Shown: positions 35,874 to 45,359, counted from the first letter of the stretch. The stretch: 64,000 bases of DNA from an uncultured Bacteroidales bacterium (GCA_905236635.1 CAJOCJ010000004.1:1-64000); one strand, 5' to 3'. Made by a program: numbers and translations. Notes: a model not told the origin generated them from the sequence alone.

Positions 35874-36994
35874 AAAGAAAAATAGTCATATTAACCCTTC
35901 TCCTAATCACGATGATGCCTGCGTTTGCGCAGATTGAGAATGAGATGCAGCAAACCAAGAAGGTGAAAATCGAGAACGGTAGGGCATATCTTCTCGAGAA
36001 ATTCCTTGAACGCGACTATGAAAAGGTCAAGGAAATCAAGGATTATTTGAAAGGATTGGAGGATGACAACTATTGTGCTTTTTATCCTTGGGAGTTGTGG
36101 CAATTATTGTATTGGACAAGTGAATTTGATGCTTTATCGGTGGAATTCAGTGTAGATTCTACAGATTTCCACGCCTTGGACAATAAGGTGATGCCAACTA
36201 AGGATCAGCTAAATCAGCAACTTTATATACATTCTGTTGATGATGAGCACATATTGCGTTCAAATCTTCAGAATGCACAGCTATCAGCCGAAGACAATGA
36301 ATTCTTTTCCATATTCTTGGATTGGAATTTAAAGCCAATAAGCAATGAGAATCAAAAAGTTGTCAATGAAGAACTTGATAAGTTCCTGGCTAAGTATCCG
36401 AATACAAGATATGAATGGGTTGCAAAAAACATCATACACATGTCTTATTATGAAGAATCTGATTGGGGGTATGGTGCTTATTTTGATTTATGTACTGGTT
36501 TTTCTACTGGTTCGATGTCTCGTCCAGTTATTGGTATTGGTCTATGTTTTGATATTTATTACAAGAGGTTGACCATGTATATGGGTTACGATTTGGTTGG
36601 AGCTAAAACAACAATTGACAGGATGATATCAGATGGAGAATTGTGTCCTAAAGGTACCAATGTTACATGGATATCATTGTATGCATCTTTGGGTTATGCC
36701 ATCATTGATAACAATTCTATTAGATTAACACCTTCCCTTGGTGTCGGTGGCATTAGTGAGAGTTGTAAAAACCAACAGCATCCTGAATATGAGAAGCTTG
36801 ATAAATGGTATTTTACTTATGATGGCAGCTTGACGCTGGATGTGAAATTTCACCGGCCATTGTTAGAAGGTGGCGGTATTAGAATACGCTATAATATGGG
36901 CGTTTGTAATATGGGAAATAATGAAATATCTACGATGCATATGATTTCTATTGGAATAGGAGGTGGTGCGCGAAGCACAAAAAAAGTTAATTGA
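35870..36994 (+). CDS. Unknown exported protein in the alpha-glucan operon
   Basis: 374 residues, family not recognised. Signal peptide 1-20 (MKRKIVILTLLLITMMPAFA). Residues about 25-200 are acidic and helical, with DYEKVKEIKDYLKGLEDDN and LDKFLAKYPNTRYEWVAKNI, the latter like a tetratricopeptide-type repeat ending. The last 170 residues alternate Gly and aromatic beta strands (GYGAYFDLCTGFSTG, RPVIGIGLCFDIYYKRL, LYASLGYAIIDNN, MHMISIGIGGGARS), as in small outer-membrane barrels. The middle and end are more AT-rich than neighbouring genes. It overlaps the glycosyltransferase stop by 4 bases, so it is part of the operon although its neighbours appear cytoplasmic. Confidence 0.8.
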   Translation: MKRKIVILTLLLITMMPAFAQIENEMQQTKKVKIENGRAYLLEKFLERDYEKVKEIKDYLKGLEDDNYCAFYPWELWQLLYWTSEFDALSVEFSVDSTDFHALDNKVMPTKDQLNQQLYIHSVDDEHILRSNLQNAQLSAEDNEFFSIFLDWNLKPISNENQKVVNEELDKFLAKYPNTRYEWVAKNIIHMSYYEESDWGYGAYFDLCTGFSTGSMSRPVIGIGLCFDIYYKRLTMYMGYDLVGAKTTIDRMISDGELCPKGTNVTWISLYASLGYAIIDNNSIRLTPSLGVGGISESCKNQQHPEYEKLDKWYFTYDGSLTLDVKFHRPLLEGGGIRIRYNMGVCNMGNNEISTMHMISIGIGGGARSTKKVN

Positions 36995-37017
36995 TTTGAG
37001 TATTAAAATTTAACAAT

Positions 37018-38142
37018 ATGAGATATTTATGTTTCTATTTCCAGGTGCACCAGCCGTACAGGCTCCGCACGTATCGTTTCTTCGATATCGGAAAACGTCA
37101 TTTCTACTATGACGACTATAACAACCGCATCACCATGCAGCGCGTGGCGGAACGTTGCTATCTCCCCATGAATCAGCTGATGATGGAGAAGATATCAGAA
37201 CTTGGAAACAAGATGAAGTTCGCTATATCGTTCTCGGGTCCTGCCATCGAGCAGATGGAGGTGTATGCCTCGTATGCGCTGGAGAGCTTTAAAAAGCTGG
37301 TGGCGACGGGCAACGTGGAGGTGCTGGCGGAGACATATTCGCACTCGGTGTCATCGCTGATGGATAAAGAGGCTTTCAAGATGGATGTCGCTGACCATAA
37401 ACGACTTATGAAAGATGTGTTTAACGTCCGCCCGAAGACATTCCATAACACCGAACTCATTTATTCTAATGAGATAGGTGCCGACGTGGCGGAGATGGGA
37501 TTTGACCTGATGCTCACCGAAGGAGCTAAGCACGTGCTCGGCTGGAAGAGTCCTAACTATCTGTATGTCAATGCGATAAACCCGAAAATGAAGGTGATGC
37601 TCCGTAATAATAAGATGAGCGACGAGATAGCTCTGAAGTTTGTGCATGAGACCTTCACCGTCGATAACTTCGTCAGCTGGCTCAACTCGCTGCCGAAAGA
37701 GGAGGAGCTGGTTAATATCTTCCTCGACTACGAGACCTTCGGCGAGGGCATCGACGCCTCGACAGGAATCTTTGACTTTATGAGATGCCTGCCGGATGCT
37801 GTGTTGAAAAATACTGATTTTCAATTTGTTACACCTCATCAGGTGGTCGACAAGCTGCAGCCTACGGGAGTGTTCGACGCCCCGATACCGCTCTCATGCC
37901 GCGATGAGGAACGCGACCTCTCCAACTGGATGGGCAACGATATGCAGGACGATGCCCTGGCGACACTTTACGGGTGCTTCAAGAAGGTGAAAGCCTCTAA
38001 AGATGAAGAGCTTATGCGCGACTGGCGTACTCTTCAGGCGGCTGAGAACTTCGCTGGAATGTGCACCAAACATCCAGGCACGCCGTACGACTACTACATC
38101 AATTACATGAATATTTTAACGGATTTTAAGAATAGGCTTTAA
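37018..38142 (+). CDS. GH57 family alpha-amylase-like glycoside hydrolase
   Basis: 374 residues, no signal peptide. MRYLCFYFQVHQPYRLRTYRF has the His-Gln-Pro motif of GH57 region I; FHNTELIYSNEIG holds the likely nucleophile Glu146; FLDYETFGEG holds the likely acid Asp237; and EGAKHVLGWKSPNYLY is typical of the Bacteroidota subgroup. It is short, covering essentially the catalytic (beta/alpha)7 domain. Acts on intracellular alpha-glucan. Its stop codon TAA shares its final A with the ATG of the next gene. Confidence 0.9.
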   Translation: MRYLCFYFQVHQPYRLRTYRFFDIGKRHFYYDDYNNRITMQRVAERCYLPMNQLMMEKISELGNKMKFAISFSGPAIEQMEVYASYALESFKKLVATGNVEVLAETYSHSVSSLMDKEAFKMDVADHKRLMKDVFNVRPKTFHNTELIYSNEIGADVAEMGFDLMLTEGAKHVLGWKSPNYLYVNAINPKMKVMLRNNKMSDEIALKFVHETFTVDNFVSWLNSLPKEEELVNIFLDYETFGEGIDASTGIFDFMRCLPDAVLKNTDFQFVTPHQVVDKLQPTGVFDAPIPLSCRDEERDLSNWMGNDMQDDALATLYGCFKKVKASKDEELMRDWRTLQAAENFAGMCTKHPGTPYDYYINYMNILTDFKNRL

Positions 38143-41100
38143 TGAAAAAACCTGATTACTTATTTGAAACCAGTTGGGAAGTTTGCAACATGGTGGGCGG
38201 TATCTATACCGTCATCTCCACAAAGGCTGAGGAACTGAAGCAACTGCTTGATGATCATTATATTACCATCGGTCCGGACATCATTAAGGAAGCGCACGAG
38301 ACCATGTATTTTATCGAAGACCCGTCGCTGTTTGCCGAATGGCGCGAGAAGGTGGCGGAGCAGTTGGGAGTGAAGGTGCGCGTCGGACGCTGGAAGATCT
38401 CAGCCAAGCCTATCGCTATCCTCATCGACTACACTTCGATGTATTCCATGAAAAATGACATACTGGCGCATCTATGGGAGCGCTACCAGCTCGACTCTAT
38501 TCAGGGTCAGTGGGACTATATCGAGCCTGTGGTGTTCGGCTATGCCGCTGGAAAAGTCATCGAGAGTTTCGTGGAGTGGAACGTGGGTCCTGACGACAAC
38601 GTGGTGGCACAGTTCCATGAGTGGATGACAGGCGCCGGAGTGCTTTACATCAAGGAGCATTGCCCATATATCTCAACGGTTTTCACGACACATGCGACAT
38701 ATCTCGGAAGGGCTATCAGTGGCAACGGACTGCCGCTTTATAGCCAGCTCAACACATACAATTGGCAAAACATGGCAAGCCGTTTCAACATCGTCTCGCA
38801 GCAGTCGATGGAGATGAAATCTGCCCAAAATGCTGATGTCTTCACCACCGTGAGCGAGATAACCGCACAGGAATGCGAGCAGTTTTTGGAGAGAAAACCC
38901 GATTTTATCACGATAAACGGCATAAATACCGATTTCAATACCGGTACAGACGATGTGCACATCGTCTCCAAAAAATCCCGTGAGAAAGTTTTCGAAATAA
39001 TCGACGCCCTTTGCGGAAAAGAGGTGCCGAGAGACTCGATGCTGATAATCAACAGTGGTCGATATGAGTTCCATAATAAAGGTATCGACCTGTATATCAA
39101 GATGCTGGCGAAGCTGAACCACGACGAGAACCTGAAACGTGACATCGTAGCGGTGATAGCGGTGCCAGGCAATATAGCAGGTCCATCGAAGGATTTGCTG
39201 CATCGTCTTAACAGAGAGGTTGAGATTGTGGGTCATACAGACTTTCCATGCACACATCATATCCATGATTATCAATGGGATATGGTGCTTAACGCCTTAC
39301 GCGAAAATGGACTGCAAAACAATGAGGGCGACCGCGTGAAGGTGATGTTTGTGCCGGCATATCTCAATGGCAACGATGGCATCTTCAACATAAAATACAA
39401 CGACTTCCTGTATGCCTTCGACATCTCGGTGTTTCCGTCGTATTATGAACCATGGGGTTACACACCGCTTGAGAGCATCGCACACGGCATCCCGACCATC
39501 ACCATGGACGTGTCTGGATTTGGTAGATATATCTTGAGCGAAAAGATTGATGGTGAAGCTGTTACGGTGATTCATCGTGATGAGAACAATAACGATGAGG
39601 TTATTAAAAAGATGGCAGAAGTCGTCGAGAAGATGACAGCCCATTCTGAAAAAGAAAATAAGGAAATTTCCGCAAAGGCATTGGAAATAGCATCGAAATT
39701 GATATGGAAGAAACTGATTGTCAATTATTTAAATGCGTACGACCTTGCTGTCAGGAAATCAGGAGGAAAAGAGTATATCAAACAGAGTAAAAAATATTCA
39801 GAAGTGTTAAGAAATTTTGACTATAAGAAACAAGACACGCCGACGTGGAAGAAGATTTTGATTGAGCCAGTGTATTCGGATGAGATGAAGAAACTGCAGG
39901 AACTTGCCAATAACCTGTGGTGGTGTTGGAACGTGGACGCCATTGAACTGTTCGAAAGTATTGACCCTGTTGCATTTGAGCGCCTCGAGCAGAACCCGAT
40001 AGCTTTGATGAAGAGCCTCTCGAAGTCGCAGATCGACGACCTTGAACAGGATGAGAAATTCGTCGAGAAACTCAATAAGGTTTACGACAAGTTTAAGAAA
40101 TATATGTCGGTGAAACCCGAAAACGACAATAAGATCGCCTATTTCAGTATGGAATACGGCTTGCTGAAGTCGTTGAAGATATATTCGGGTGGTCTCGGCA
40201 TCTTGGCTGGCGATTACCTCAAACAGGCATCCGACTCGAATGCTAACTTATTGGCTATCGGTCTGTTATATCGTTATGGCTACTTCAACCAGGAGCTCTC
40301 GGTGTGGGGCGATCAGCTCTCGCAGTATATGCCGCAGAAGTTCTCGGAGCTGCCTCTTGAGCCTGTGCGTGACGACGAAGGCAACTGGGTGACAATCAGC
40401 ATCGCGTTCCCGGGAAGAAGCGTTTACGCCAAAGCTTGGAAGGTGAGCGTGGGAAGAATTAGTCTGTATCTGCTTGACACCGACATCGAGCAGAACTCGC
40501 AGGAAGATAGGGCCATCACAGGACAGCTGTACGGCGGCGACAGCGAGATGCGTATCAAACAGGAGATGTTCCTAGGCATCGGCGGTATCAGAATGCTTAA
40601 CGCATTGAATATCAAGCCTGCGATATACCACTGCAACGAAGGCCATGCGGCGTTCTGCGGTCTCGAGAGACTCAGCAACTACGTGGCAAAACATAACCTC
40701 GACTTCGACGTGGCTAAGGAACTCGTCAAGACTTCGACATTGTTTACGACACATACGCCAGTGCCGGCAGGCCATGACGCGTTTGGGGAAGATCTGATGA
40801 GGACATATCTGTCGCATTTCCCGCCAAGGGTGAATATCTCTTGGGAAGACTTCATGAATATGGGACGCATGCATCACGACCCGAACGAGAAGTTCTCGAT
40901 GAGCGTGCTGGCCGTCAACCTCAGCCAGGAAGTCAACGGAGTGAGCCGCATCCATGGTAGGGTGAGCCGCGAGATGTTCCAGCAGATGTGGCCAGGCTAT
41001 TTCGCCGAGGAGAACCACATCGGATACGTCACCAACGGCGTGCATCTCCCGACATGGGCCGACAAACACTGGCAGCGCATGTACAATAAGGTGCTTGGGG

Positions 41101-42368
41101 AGGATTATCTCGCTAACCAGTCGGACCCGACAGTATGGGAGAAGATACAAAATGTCCCTGACAAAGATTTCTGGGAGATTCGTAAAGAATTGAAACACAA
41201 TCTGATAGAGTTTATAAAAGCAAAGATCACTGACGACATGCAGCGTCGTTCGGAGAGTCCGAAACTCATCATCGAGACGGTGGAGAAACTCAACGAAAAC
41301 GCCTTGATTATCGGCTTTGCACGTCGTTTTGCGACATATAAACGTGCTCATCTGCTGTTTAGAAATCTTGAGCGTTTGGCGGAGATCGTCAACGACCCGA
41401 AACGTCCGGTCATATTCCTGTTTGCTGGCAAGGCGCACCCTAACGACAAGGCAGGTCAAGACCTGATTAAGAACATCATCGAGGTCGGAAGAAGGAAAGA
41501 GTTTATCGGTAAAGTGTTGTTTATCAATAACTACGACATGGAAATCGGCAAATTCCTGACTTCGAGTGTCGATGTTTGGATGAACACGCCTACACGTCCG
41601 TTGGAGGCTTCGGGCACATCGGGAGAAAAAGCTGCTATGAACGGCACGCTCAACTTCTCGGTGCTTGACGGCTGGTGGGCAGAGGGCTATCGTCCGAAGG
41701 CTGGCTGGGCTATCAAAGAGGAACGCACCTACAGCGACCAGAAATATCAGGATGAACTCGACGCCGAGACTATTTACAACACCTTTGAAAACGAGATTAT
41801 CCCGTTATATTTCAAGAGAGACAAGGATGGAGTGCCTGCTGAGTGGATCCAGTGCATGAAGAACGACATGATGCAGATTGCGCCGAATTACACCATGAAA
41901 CGTATGCTCGACGACTATTTTGCACAGTATTACAACAAACTCATCGAGCGTACCAACTGGATGCGCGCCAACAGATATGCCAAAGCGTTTGAGATAGTCG
42001 ATTGGAAGCGTAACGTAGAGGCTAACTGGGATAAGATAGAGGTGGAATCCATCAAGGTGCCTGACCCAGACGTGCGTGCATTGACATTCGGTGAGGTCAT
42101 TATCGCGGAGATTACGCTGAAGACGCCGGGTCTTAGGAAAGGTGATGTCGGAATTGAACTGATGATAGCCGACAAAGATAACGATGTCATTGACAAGCTC
42201 GTGCGTGTCGAGCCGTTGCAGCTCGTCGATGCAGGCGAAGGCTGGGCAAGGTATTATGTCAGCATGCCGATTGGCAGGGCGGGGGTGTTCAACTACACCT
42301 TCCGTATCTTCCCGACCAACGAGATGCTGCCAAACCGCCAGGATTTACCGCTGGTGAAGTGGATTTAA
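38142..42368 (+). CDS. Fused glycogen synthase (GT3) - alpha-glucan phosphorylase (GT35)
   Basis: 1408 residues joining two opposing activities. Residues 1 to about 560 are a eukaryote-like GT3 glycogen synthase (LFETSWEVCNMVGGIYTVIS, FTTHATYLGRAISGNG, FPSYYEPWGYTPLESIAHG). Residues about 590-690 are a DUF3417 segment (LQELANNLWWCWNVDAIELF). Residues about 700-1300 are an alpha-glucan phosphorylase of the short type: IAYFSMEYGL..LKIYSGGLGILAGDYLK, YHCNEGHAAF, GFARRFATYKRAHLLFR, and EASGTSGEKAAMNGTLN, where the Lys would hold PLP. A beta-rich tail ends the protein. Fusions like this occur in Bacteroidota and may place synthesis and phosphorolysis of glycogen on one polypeptide. Last gene of the operon. 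Confidence 0.93.
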   Translation: MKKPDYLFETSWEVCNMVGGIYTVISTKAEELKQLLDDHYITIGPDIIKEAHETMYFIEDPSLFAEWREKVAEQLGVKVRVGRWKISAKPIAILIDYTSMYSMKNDILAHLWERYQLDSIQGQWDYIEPVVFGYAAGKVIESFVEWNVGPDDNVVAQFHEWMTGAGVLYIKEHCPYISTVFTTHATYLGRAISGNGLPLYSQLNTYNWQNMASRFNIVSQQSMEMKSAQNADVFTTVSEITAQECEQFLERKPDFITINGINTDFNTGTDDVHIVSKKSREKVFEIIDALCGKEVPRDSMLIINSGRYEFHNKGIDLYIKMLAKLNHDENLKRDIVAVIAVPGNIAGPSKDLLHRLNREVEIVGHTDFPCTHHIHDYQWDMVLNALRENGLQNNEGDRVKVMFVPAYLNGNDGIFNIKYNDFLYAFDISVFPSYYEPWGYTPLESIAHGIPTITMDVSGFGRYILSEKIDGEAVTVIHRDENNNDEVIKKMAEVVEKMTAHSEKENKEISAKALEIASKLIWKKLIVNYLNAYDLAVRKSGGKEYIKQSKKYSEVLRNFDYKKQDTPTWKKILIEPVYSDEMKKLQELANNLWWCWNVDAIELFESIDPVAFERLEQNPIALMKSLSKSQIDDLEQDEKFVEKLNKVYDKFKKYMSVKPENDNKIAYFSMEYGLLKSLKIYSGGLGILAGDYLKQASDSNANLLAIGLLYRYGYFNQELSVWGDQLSQYMPQKFSELPLEPVRDDEGNWVTISIAFPGRSVYAKAWKVSVGRISLYLLDTDIEQNSQEDRAITGQLYGGDSEMRIKQEMFLGIGGIRMLNALNIKPAIYHCNEGHAAFCGLERLSNYVAKHNLDFDVAKELVKTSTLFTTHTPVPAGHDAFGEDLMRTYLSHFPPRVNISWEDFMNMGRMHHDPNEKFSMSVLAVNLSQEVNGVSRIHGRVSREMFQQMWPGYFAEENHIGYVTNGVHLPTWADKHWQRMYNKVLGEDYLANQSDPTVWEKIQNVPDKDFWEIRKELKHNLIEFIKAKITDDMQRRSESPKLIIETVEKLNENALIIGFARRFATYKRAHLLFRNLERLAEIVNDPKRPVIFLFAGKAHPNDKAGQDLIKNIIEVGRRKEFIGKVLFINNYDMEIGKFLTSSVDVWMNTPTRPLEASGTSGEKAAMNGTLNFSVLDGWWAEGYRPKAGWAIKEERTYSDQKYQDELDAETIYNTFENEIIPLYFKRDKDGVPAEWIQCMKNDMMQIAPNYTMKRMLDDYFAQYYNKLIERTNWMRANRYAKAFEIVDWKRNVEANWDKIEVESIKVPDPDVRALTFGEVIIAEITLKTPGLRKGDVGIELMIADKDNDVIDKLVRVEPLQLVDAGEGWARYYVSMPIGRAGVFNYTFRIFPTNEMLPNRQDLPLVKWI

Positions 42369-42369
42369 T

Positions 42370-42435
42370 TAGTTAAAAGAGGATAGATAAAAGTTAAAGG
42401 AACGCGAAGCGGCGAAATCTAATCTCTTTTAACTA
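42370..42435. repeat. Inverted repeat in intergenic DNA
   Basis: TAGTTAAAAGAG (42370-42381) and its complement CTCTTTTAACTA (42424-42435) enclose 42 bases, which also contain AAAGTTAAAG; CTTTTAACTTTTAAC follows. No T run after it, so a terminator is doubtful. It may be a member of another intergenic repeat family. Confidence 0.5.
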
Positions 42436-42465
42436 TAATCTTTTAACTTTTAACAAAAGGAAATA

Positions 42466-43044
42466 ATGAGTGATATGCGTAAGATAGTGTACATTCACGG
42501 TTTCGGAGGCTCGCCATTCAGTCAGACGGTGGGCTTCTTGAACCTATATTATCCCGAATATGAGTGGTGCGCTTTGGAAGTTGACCATCATGCCGGGGCT
42601 TCCATCAAGAAAATCAACGACTTCGCGAAGGAAAACGACGTCTTTGCGATGGCAGGAACGTCGTTGGGTGGTTTTTACGTCCTTTGCAGTGACTTCCAAG
42701 GTCCGAAACTGGTGATTAACCCCGTCATCGAGCCAATGAAGTCGCTGAAACCAGCTGTTGGGATGGTGCCTTACCACTCCAGACGCAGCGACGGAGCCAC
42801 CTCGTTCAAGTTTACGATGCAGGACTTGTTTGAGTTCAAGAAATTCAAATTCGTTGTAAATGATAACGTTACGTGCCATCACACCGAGCACGACGAACTT
42901 CTTGGCGAGGACATCAAACGCGACTACGCCAAACTCTTTAAGAACAGGAAAATGTGCCCTAAAAAGACATTGCCGTCACATATCATCAGTGAGAGCTACG
43001 TAAAACACGAAATCGGGGAGTGGCTATCGTCAATTAACAGTTAA
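42466..43044 (+). CDS. YqiA/YcfP-like alpha/beta-hydrolase (putative esterase)
   Basis: 192 residues. IVYIHGFGGSPFSQT is the oxyanion HG loop, and AMAGTSLGGFYVLC carries the nucleophile Ser66 in GxSxGG. LVINPVIEPMKSL and the late SHIISESYVKHEIGEWL with a His suit the YqiA/UPF0227 family of small esterases. No signal peptide. The natural substrate is unknown. Convergent with the exonuclease gene, ends overlapping by 11 bases. Confidence 0.8.
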   Translation: MSDMRKIVYIHGFGGSPFSQTVGFLNLYYPEYEWCALEVDHHAGASIKKINDFAKENDVFAMAGTSLGGFYVLCSDFQGPKLVINPVIEPMKSLKPAVGMVPYHSRRSDGATSFKFTMQDLFEFKKFKFVVNDNVTCHHTEHDELLGEDIKRDYAKLFKNRKMCPKKTLPSHIISESYVKHEIGEWLSSINS

Positions 43045-43597
43045 ACACCTCCATTGCTATCATAGCGCAGGCTTCGGCGTCGGCGAGGGCGTTGTGGTGT
43101 TTCTTCTTTTTTGTGAAATCGTAGCCGCACTCGACGGCAACAGTCTGTAGTTTGTGGTTCTCTAGGTCTGGGAAGACTATCTCTGAGGCGCGTTTTGTGT
43201 CGTAGATTTTGAAGCGTTTTCTTCCCATTTTGTAATGCTCGAACAGCGAGTTCAGGCAGCGTTTCTCAAATTCATAGCCGTGTGCCACGAAAGGTAACCC
43301 CTTGAGTTTCTTCTCGATCTGGTTCCAGACTTGCGGAAAGATAGGGGCTTTATCGGTGTCTTTTTTCTTTAATCCGTGAATCTTGGTGGTATAGAAGTCG
43401 TAATGGTTCGGCACGGGCTTCACGAGACTGTAGAACTCCTCCACAATCTCGCGATCGCGCACGATGACGACTCCCATGCTGCACACGCTGGTGGTCTCGC
43501 CGTTGGCGGCCTCAAAGTCGATGGCGGCGAAGTCGGGGAGGTCGGGCAAAGTGTTATCTTCAGCCTTTGATTTCGCAGTAGTAGATGTCGATGCCAT
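43034..43597 (-). CDS. DEDDh 3'-5' exonuclease (DnaQ-like)
   Basis: 187 residues from ATG 43597; a GTG at 43618 also opens the frame. Metal-binding motifs: AAIDFEAANGE (ExoI, Asp and Glu), VAHGYEFEKRCL (ExoII), and HHNALADAEACAMI (ExoIII with His and Asp). RIKIYDT-type motif and HKLQTVAVECGYDF match the DNA polymerase III epsilon/PolC-type proofreading group, but no polymerase domain is attached, so a stand-alone repair or RNA-processing role is likely. The start overlaps the end of the preceding minus-strand gene. Confidence 0.9.
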   Translation of the reverse strand: MASTSTTAKSKAEDNTLPDLPDFAAIDFEAANGETTSVCSMGVVIVRDREIVEEFYSLVKPVPNHYDFYTTKIHGLKKKDTDKAPIFPQVWNQIEKKLKGLPFVAHGYEFEKRCLNSLFEHYKMGRKRFKIYDTKRASEIVFPDLENHKLQTVAVECGYDFTKKKKHHNALADAEACAMIAMEVFNC

Positions 43598-43871
43598 CGT
43601 CTTCGAACATTGCCTCACTCAAACAATACTGTCCCGGACGGTCGTCCTCCTGGAAGAGGTAGACCGACGCCTTGTGGAACGTGATAGGCTTTTGATTATC
43701 AGAGAGTTGCTTAACTTGTTCGTATGACAGTCCCTCAATCTTGCAGAGCTTCATCATCGCCGCTAGGTCGAGGTCGACGTTCAAAAAGATGTCTTTCTTT
43801 CCTTCTTTCCACGCAATGCTGATGATTCCCGTGGTGTAAAGCTCGAAATTCTTTATTTCTATCTTTTTCAT
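43560..43871 (-). CDS. Small protein of unknown function
   Basis: 103 residues from ATG 43871 (MKKIEIKNFELYTTGI). A longer frame would begin with GTG inside a dispersed repeat and is not favoured. The sequence is mixed charged/hydrophobic without signal peptide (ISIAWKEGKKDIFLNVDLDL, GLSYEQVKQLSDNQKP, ASVYLFQEDDRPGQYCLSE). Family not recognised. Its 3' end overlaps the exonuclease start by 38 bases, so the two are probably cotranscribed and coupled. Confidence 0.7.
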   Translation of the reverse strand: MKKIEIKNFELYTTGIISIAWKEGKKDIFLNVDLDLAAMMKLCKIEGLSYEQVKQLSDNQKPITFHKASVYLFQEDDRPGQYCLSEAMFEDDGIDIYYCEIKG

Positions 43872-43877
43872 ATTATA

Positions 43878-43911
43878 AGATTTCTCCACTCCGCTTCGGT
43901 CGAAATGACGG
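43878..43911. repeat. Copy of dispersed GTCATTTCGAGCGAAG repeat (minus sense)
   Basis: AGATTTCTCCACTCCGCTTC followed by GGTCGAAATGACGG. It fills the gap between the MATE gene and the small unknown gene and is the closest match to the copy inside murL (49440-49477). Confidence 0.78.
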
Positions 43912-43916
43912 AGGGG

Positions 43917-45245
43917 TTATATTTTCAATTTCTTCCAGTTGGCAAACTTAATATAAATTATTGATACTAAGGCGATTAAGCCTCCGTAGAGATATTCGCA
44001 AGTCCAGACCCATTCCACATGGGTAGTGATGTTGGTTAGCATCCAAATATAGACGATGTAAAGCGCAAGTATGCCGAATTCCAGCCACAATGCTGCGTGG
44101 GTGTTGCCTGTTCCCGACACCGACTCAAACGCGACTGCTCCCAACGCTTGGAAGATGATGGCACCGCAGATCACGTAAATGGAAGGGATTGCGGCGTTGG
44201 CGAGCGCCATGTCGTCAGTGTAGATGCTCATTACCGCTGTGGGGAAGAATACGCACACCATAATCAGTGGAATGCAGCAAATGATGCAGTTTAGGATGAT
44301 TTTGAACACCGTTCGAAGTACCTCATCAGCGTGTCCAGCGCCGATGATACGGCTTGTCAGGGTGTTTGACGTGGCAAGGAAGCCGAAGACAGGGATGAAC
44401 AGAATCATATACACGCTGCGCGCTATCGATGAGATACCGATGGCCTCTTCGCCCATTTTCTCAATTAAAATGAAGAAGATAAACCATGCGCTGAACGAAA
44501 ACAGCTTCTGGAACATCGTAGGTGTTGCGATGCGTACTATGTTGACGGCCAATGCTTTATCAAATCCATGCGGCTTAAAGAGCTCGTATTCACGCTTGTG
44601 GAGTTTGATATAGGTGAACACGGTGAAGAATGTCGTGGCGGTGATTTCTGCTATCAGCGATGCCAACGCCGCGCCGCCTATGCCCATTTCGGGAAGTCCG
44701 CCTTTGCCGAAAATCAGGCAGTAGTCAAGGATGATATTCACTACAGCCATCAAAATTGTGGAGTATGTTATGACCTTAGTGTCGGACAATCCTGTGTAAA
44801 GCGCACGGTAGAGATAATTGAAACATACGAAAACGATGCCAAATTGACGAAATCCGATGTATTCCATCGCTCCGGCATAAATTCCCTCGGATTCGATGAT
44901 AAAATCGAGCAGAGAGCCTGAAAATAGCCTCATTATCGAAAATAAAATCAGTCCGAATATAAAAATCGACGCCGCACCGTGCTGGAAGATGATGCCTATC
45001 TTGTCATATTCCTTGGCTCCGAAACGTCTGGCGATGATAATCTGGATGCCGATTGCCAAGCCCATCGCCATGGTAGTGAATACGAAATAATACATTCCCG
45101 CCATCATAGACGCGCCGAGGGCGACGACACCCAAATGGCCCAGAAATGCCGTATCCGTAAAGGTGATGAGCGTTTGTGCGAGGTTTCCGATCATAATCGG
45201 CACCGCGATACGCCAAATTTCCCGTGTCGAAATGCTAGTCTTCAT
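43917..45245 (-). CDS. MATE family efflux transporter
   Basis: 442 residues from ATG 45245 (MKTSISTREIWRIAVPIMIG). About twelve hydrophobic helices in two related halves; TDTAFLGHLGVVALGASM and the second-half FGFLATSNTLTSRIIGAG are typical of the DinF/NorM superfamily. Exports drugs, metabolites or lipid-linked compounds by ion antiport; substrate unknown. The -7 box ends 10 bases before the ATG, implying an almost leaderless mRNA. Confidence 0.92.
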   Translation of the reverse strand: MKTSISTREIWRIAVPIMIGNLAQTLITFTDTAFLGHLGVVALGASMMAGMYYFVFTTMAMGLAIGIQIIIARRFGAKEYDKIGIIFQHGAASIFIFGLILFSIMRLFSGSLLDFIIESEGIYAGAMEYIGFRQFGIVFVCFNYLYRALYTGLSDTKVITYSTILMAVVNIILDYCLIFGKGGLPEMGIGGAALASLIAEITATTFFTVFTYIKLHKREYELFKPHGFDKALAVNIVRIATPTMFQKLFSFSAWFIFFILIEKMGEEAIGISSIARSVYMILFIPVFGFLATSNTLTSRIIGAGHADEVLRTVFKIILNCIICCIPLIMVCVFFPTAVMSIYTDDMALANAAIPSIYVICGAIIFQALGAVAFESVSGTGNTHAALWLEFGILALYIVYIWMLTNITTHVEWVWTCEYLYGGLIALVSIIYIKFANWKKLKI

Positions 45246-45254
45246 TTTTCGGTG

Positions 45255-45262
45255 CAAAAATA
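45255..45262 (-). promoter_or_regulatory. Bacteroidota -7 box for the MATE gene
   Basis: Minus strand TATTTTTG, only 9 bases between the box and ATG 45245; the transcript start would lie within about 3 bases of the start codon. Confidence 0.5.
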
Positions 45263-45268
45263 CAAAAT

Positions 45269-45303
45269 TTTGTGATGCAATTTGCGTTATTTTATTATAT
45301 TTG
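45269..45303 (+). promoter_or_regulatory. Promoter of the thioredoxin-like/NagZ-lactamase operon
   Basis: TTTG at 45269-45272, 23-base spacer, TATATTTG at 45296-45303. Divergent from the MATE promoter. Confidence 0.6.
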
Positions 45304-45359
45304 TAGTTTGAAAATTAGTTGCCAACAAATAGCATAAAATATATTAAAGTAAATTCTAG

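Noticed and set aside
40572-41459. 295-codon open frame on the minus strand
   Set aside because: Antisense to the phosphorylase half of the fused enzyme; no recognisable domain.
42370-42435. Terminator after the fused glycogen enzyme
   Set aside because: The stem is AT-rich with a 42-base loop and no T run; kept only as an inverted repeat.
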